The notes beneath the pieces are model-generated. The model worked only from the letters and a program-made list of their open reading frames with translations, did no database searches and was not told where the DNA came from. Shown here one piece after another: positions 7,811-9,256 of a stretch of 9,256 bases of DNA (position 1 is the first letter of the stretch; each line of letters opens with the position of its first letter). The position numbers were made by a program, and so were the translations under genes. Source of the DNA: Kiritimatiellia bacterium (GTDB lineage Bacteria; Verrucomicrobiota; Kiritimatiellia; RFP12; UBA1067); the NCBI GenBank assembly GCA_017405115.1, contig JAFRBA010000089.1, forward strand, positions 1 to 9,256. Reading direction: 5' to 3'.

Positions 7811-8050
7811 TTAGCGAAAGATGAGCATCATTCCCTTGCGTCCATCCAGACGGAAGGGATCGAACACCTGCCAGGCGAACTCCTCAAACCAAGTGTCGAA
7901 GGTCTGCACCGTCAGCCAGGATGCTTCGGCGCACTCCCGTGTCGTATCGCCGGAAACGATGCAGCTCTCGGCCGCACCGCAGACAGAGAAAATCCCGCTG
8001 CCAGCCAACAGCATCGCCGTCAAGCAGGCAGATAAGCACTTTTGCGTCAT
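7811..8050 (-). CDS. Small secreted protein of unknown function, first gene of the operon
   Basis: 79 residues from the ATG at 8050-8048, chosen because GGGGAG lies 4 bases upstream; a longer in-frame start at 8107 would lie at the transcription start itself. Residues 1-27 (MTQKCLSACLTAMLLAGSGIFSVCGAA) are a signal peptide; no good lipobox is seen. The mature part has two cysteines (Cys30, Cys40) that could form a disulfide and an aromatic C-terminus (TFDTWFEEFAWQVFDPFRLDGRKGMMLIFR). I do not recognise a family. The position directly before a secreted SUMF1 protein, 25 bp apart and under one promoter, suggests the two act together. Confidence 0.75.
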   Translation of the reverse strand: MTQKCLSACLTAMLLAGSGIFSVCGAAESCIVSGDTTRECAEASWLTVQTFDTWFEEFAWQVFDPFRLDGRKGMMLIFR

Positions 8051-8109
8051 GTCACTCCCCTTTCCTGTTTTTTCGTTCAACACGCCGGCAGAGCCGAACA
8101 TCGTCACGA

Positions 8110-8139
8110 ATTATATCAAAAACACCCGAACGCCGTCAA
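8110..8139 (-). promoter_or_regulatory. Sigma70-type promoter of the main operon
   Basis: On the minus strand TTGACG (8139-8134) and a perfect TATAAT (8115-8110) are separated by 18 bp, one mismatch from consensus overall. Transcription should start near 8103, giving a leader of about 50 bases to the ATG at 8050. Upstream, 8141-8165 is AT-rich and could act as an UP-element. I see no clear operator palindrome overlapping it. Confidence 0.85.
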
Positions 8140-8220
8140 TGGGAAATATAATCGTAATAATCACATCTCAAAAACCATCTTTCTCCCAATCCGACCCTCA
8201 TTTTCTGAAATCCGGTCCCT
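8140..8220. other. AT-rich intergenic DNA upstream of the operon promoter
   Basis: There is no gene here. 8141-8165 is rich in A and T, unlike the surrounding GC-rich DNA. The rest contains no recognisable site except the possible UP-element of the promoter. Confidence 0.5.
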
Positions 8221-8272
8221 TCACTTCAGCTTCAGCATCACAACGCCGAGCGGCGGCAGCGTCACCGGATTA
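8221..8272 (-). pseudogene. 3' remnant of a gene, possibly a glycoside hydrolase C-terminus
   Basis: The minus-strand frame ending in TGA at 8223-8221 encodes NPVTLPPLGVVMLKLK. This LPPLGVxxLKL ending resembles the last beta-strand of alpha-amylase/glucan-branching or arabinofuranosidase-type enzymes. The frame stays open upstream through the repeat zone to a TGA at 8463-8461, but that part is low-complexity repeat sequence with no usable ATG. The likely reading is a gene whose 5' part has been replaced. The assignment rests on about 15 residues. Confidence 0.35.
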
Positions 8273-8321
8273 ATGGGGAGTGTCCCCAGCGGATTACAGG
8301 GGAGCGGATTACCGTGGATTA
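8266..8321. repeat. Four short CGGATTA/TGGATTA repeats
   Basis: CGGATTA occurs at 8266-8272, 8290-8296 and 8305-8311, with TGGATTA at 8315-8321. The starts are 24, 15 and 10 bp apart. The middle two lie in near-identical 15-bp units (GCGGATTACAGGGGA and GCGGATTACC). The irregular spacing argues against a standard iteron array, though binding by a protein is possible. Confidence 0.55.
8275..8288. repeat. GGGGAGTGTCCCCA palindromic repeat, variant copy
   Basis: It matches the repeats at 241-254 and 337-350 in 12 of 14 bases, in the same orientation, with the GGGG/CCCC arms kept. It stands directly upstream (minus strand) of the gene remnant at 8221-8272, just as copy 1 stands upstream of the fumarase remnant. 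Confidence 0.6.
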
Positions 8322-8330
8322 CAAAAACCA

Positions 8331-8553
8331 ACTCCAATGGTTGGCAAAGGCCTTCGCTAACGCTACGGCTGACGCTTCGCGCATTCCAATCGCTGTAACT
8401 GGCAATCCTGCTGTTGTGTGTTTTTAACTGCCTTCGGTAGAAGGGGTCTGGGGAGAATCCTCAGTTCAAAGACACTCAAGGCAATGGCTGATGGTTGGAA
8501 CGGGCGCAAGCGAGCCGAAGTGGTAACGGAGGCACTTTGCCAACCATCGGAGT
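8331..8553 (+). ncRNA. Candidate structured RNA or element with 59-nt inverted arms
   Basis: Bases 8331-8389 and 8495-8553 are imperfect inverted copies. The outer 19 bases match in all but one position (ACTCCRATGGTTGGCAAAG), and the inner end TTCCAA is exact. The 105-base loop has two clear hairpins: CCTTC-GGTA-GAAGG (8431-8444) and a 7-bp stem with a GAA loop (8448-8464, one G-U). A gene starts 28 bp after the right arm on the plus strand, so the structure could be a leader RNA, a free small RNA, or the ends of a small mobile unit. The minus-strand reading frames through it are compositional shadows. It matches no RNA class I can name. The strand is chosen only from the downstream gene. Confidence 0.5.
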
Positions 8554-8581
8554 TAGCCCAAAACACGAAAGGAAACGAAAA

Positions 8582-8827
8582 ATGAAGCTGGAAATAAACT
8601 GGAAGGCTCTTGGCAAAGCGGTGTGGGCGGCGGTGAAGCCGATACTGCTTGCTGCAATCAGCGGAAGGGTTGTCACCCTGGCGGGCGGCGTGGCGAAGGT
8701 CATGCTGAACCACGCGCCAGGGGAGCCTGGCGAGTACGCCGCCGAACTCAGCTTCAGCCTCACGAACATCGACCCCGAAGTCGACTCGGAGACGCTCCGC
8801 GTGCCGTTCAGGCTGGTCGTCGCATAG
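8582..8827 (+). CDS. 81-residue protein of unknown function
   Basis: The ATG at 8582 is preceded by AAGGA (8569-8573) at 8 bases and the gene ends in TAG. Residues 8-44 (ALGKAVWAAVKPILLAAISGRVVTLAGGVAKVML) are hydrophobic with spaced lysines and arginines, as in a membrane-touching or amphipathic helix. Residues 50-80 (GEYAAELSFSLTNIDPEVDSETLRVPFRLVV) look like beta-strands. I recognise no family. It is the only plus-strand gene in the window. The neighbours are the large inverted repeat upstream and a GC-rich hairpin 23 bp downstream, which together suggest a self-contained transcription unit. No clear promoter is seen between the right arm and the ATG. Confidence 0.6.
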   Translation: MKLEINWKALGKAVWAAVKPILLAAISGRVVTLAGGVAKVMLNHAPGEPGEYAAELSFSLTNIDPEVDSETLRVPFRLVVA

Positions 8828-8849
8828 CGGCTAGTGCGGCGGGCAGTGC

Positions 8850-8875
8850 GGCGGGCGGACTTCGGCCCGCCCGCC
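8850..8875 (+). terminator. GC-rich hairpin after the 81-residue gene
   Basis: GGCGGGCGG (8850-8858) pairs perfectly with CCGCCCGCC (8867-8875) around an 8-base loop. The following bases (CTTCGTTTG) are only partly T-rich, so it may be an intrinsic terminator with a weak tail or simply a transcript-end hairpin. Confidence 0.6.
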
Positions 8876-8890
8876 CTTCGTTTGCGGAGA

Positions 8891-8994
8891 TGAACGGGCG
8901 AGACGCCCGTTGTCCCAGTGACGCGCGGGTCCTTGCAACGAGCGGGACGCCCGTTGTCCCAGTGTGAACGGGCAAGATGCCCGTTCTCCCAGTG
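8891..8994. repeat. Three copies of a 30-bp hairpin repeat
   Basis: Units lie at 8891-8920, 8935-8964 and 8965-8994; the last two are directly adjacent and the first is 14 bp away. Each ends in TCCCAGTG and holds a GGGC/GCCC inverted core (ACGGGC-AAGAT-GCCCGT in the third). The differences between copies mostly keep the arms or swap G-C for A-T positions. This looks like a dispersed REP-type family of the host genome caught as a small cluster. Confidence 0.75.
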
Positions 8995-9030
8995 GCCGCC
9001 CCATGGCGGTCGTGCTGGAATAGCGCCCGG
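8995..9030. other. Short spacer with no recognisable feature
   Basis: This segment lies between the hairpin repeats and the stop codon of the fumarase remnant. I see nothing definite in it. Confidence 0.4.
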
Positions 9031-9256
9031 TCAGGCGAGCTCCGCGAGTCGGCGACCGGACGCATCTGACACCTCGGCGAAGAGGGAGCACCCGTGCGAA
9101 TCCATCGCGACCACGCCGCGGAAGCCCTCGACCTCGAAGTGCCAGCACGCCTCGGCCGCGCCGAACTCGTCCAGGAGGTCGACGCCGGCCACGCGCCTCA
9201 CGGTCGCGGCATAGAGCGCGCCCGCGCCGCCGACCGCCTGCACGTACACGCATCCG
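9031..9256 (-). pseudogene. 3' end of the fumarase/tartrate dehydratase beta-subunit fragment
   Basis: On the minus strand the frame reads CVYVQAVGGAGALYAATVRRV, then GVDLLDEFGAAEACWHFEVEG and FRGVVAMDSHGCSLFAEV, stopping at TGA (9033-9031). The VGGA, LLDEFG, EACW and MDSHG motifs are those of class I fumarase/tartrate dehydratase beta subunits. It joins in frame to the part at 1-239 when the ends are overlapped. The complete beta subunit together with an alpha subunit would interconvert fumarate and malate; no alpha subunit or N-terminal half is in the window. The C-terminus here is intact. Confidence 0.85.
9119..9256. repeat. Right copy of exact 138-bp terminal direct repeat
   Basis: Identical to 1-138. 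Removing one copy gives a circular length of 9,118 bp. Confidence 0.95.

Noticed and set aside
8331..8553. Retron msr-msd or diversity-generating retroelement template
   Set aside because: No reverse transcriptase gene is present, there is no second copy forming a template/variable pair with the SUMF1 gene end, and there is no retron priming motif I can identify.
8331..8553. Group I or group II intron
   Set aside because: I cannot find the conserved core (P/Q/R/S elements or domain V), and the flanks are not a split gene.
8325..8560. Integron attC site
   Set aside because: The ends only loosely resemble the core sites (one mismatch each), the span of about 230 bp is longer than usual attC sites, and no integrase is present.
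8363..8713. 116-residue minus-strand open frame overlapping the inverted repeat and the 81-residue gene
   Set aside because: It starts inside the plus-strand gene, has no ribosome site, reads as an arginine/proline/glutamine-rich shadow, and crosses the structured region.
8891..8994. CRISPR array
   Set aside because: Unit spacing is 14 and 0 bp rather than uniform spacers of about 30 bp, units differ from each other, and no cas gene is present.
8808..9065. 85-residue minus-strand open frame over the hairpin repeats
   Set aside because: Its protein is just the translation of the repeat units, and it overlaps the fumarase fragment end in another frame.
1..9256. Phage genome with direct terminal repeats
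   Set aside because: No capsid, terminase, portal, tail or replication gene is visible; genes are metabolic and regulatory.

Overview
The window is GC-rich and mostly one strand of an accessory carbohydrate-type gene cluster. The gene families suggest the PVC superphylum, most likely a Kiritimatiellota/Lentisphaerota-type bacterium. These families are a secreted FAD oxidoreductase flanked by beta-domains, a secreted SUMF1 protein with a beta-sandwich N-terminus, and a hybrid GntR/LacI regulator. The taxonomy is inferred from protein style, not from a marker gene.

Layout: bases 1-138 recur exactly as bases 9119-9256. The contig therefore closes into a circle of 9,118 bp, or comes from a tandemly repeated region or an assembly loop. 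Across that junction lies the 3' part (108 codons) of a class I fumarase/tartrate dehydratase beta-subunit gene, truncated at its 5' end next to a short palindromic repeat (240-255, repeated at 336-351). From 8050 down to 374 everything is on the minus strand. The order of transcription is: small secreted protein, SUMF1-domain protein, secreted glycosidase-like protein, membrane acyltransferase of the NagX/HGSNAT type, secreted FAD oxidoreductase, then a GntR/LacI-type regulator. A near-consensus sigma70 promoter (8110-8139) precedes the first gene. The first five genes are spaced by 25 bp or less, or overlap, and read as one operon. The regulator has its own extended -10 promoter placed so close to the ATG that its message should be leaderless.

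Bases 8221-9030 form a different zone. It holds an apparent 3' remnant of another gene, four short TAATCC-type repeats, and a large imperfect inverted repeat (59-nt arms, 105-nt loop with two inner hairpins). These are followed by an 81-codon plus-strand gene of unknown function, a strong GC hairpin, and three copies of a 30-bp hairpin repeat. This zone and the region 240-373 look like repeat-rich remodelled DNA beside an intact operon.

Working model (inference): the operon makes an exported and membrane-bound set acting on a substituted glycan, controlled by the regulator at its distal end. No replication, phage, transposase or reverse transcriptase gene is visible, so a self-replicating plasmid is not supported by gene content. 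The least explained item is the inverted-repeat RNA candidate with its small downstream gene.
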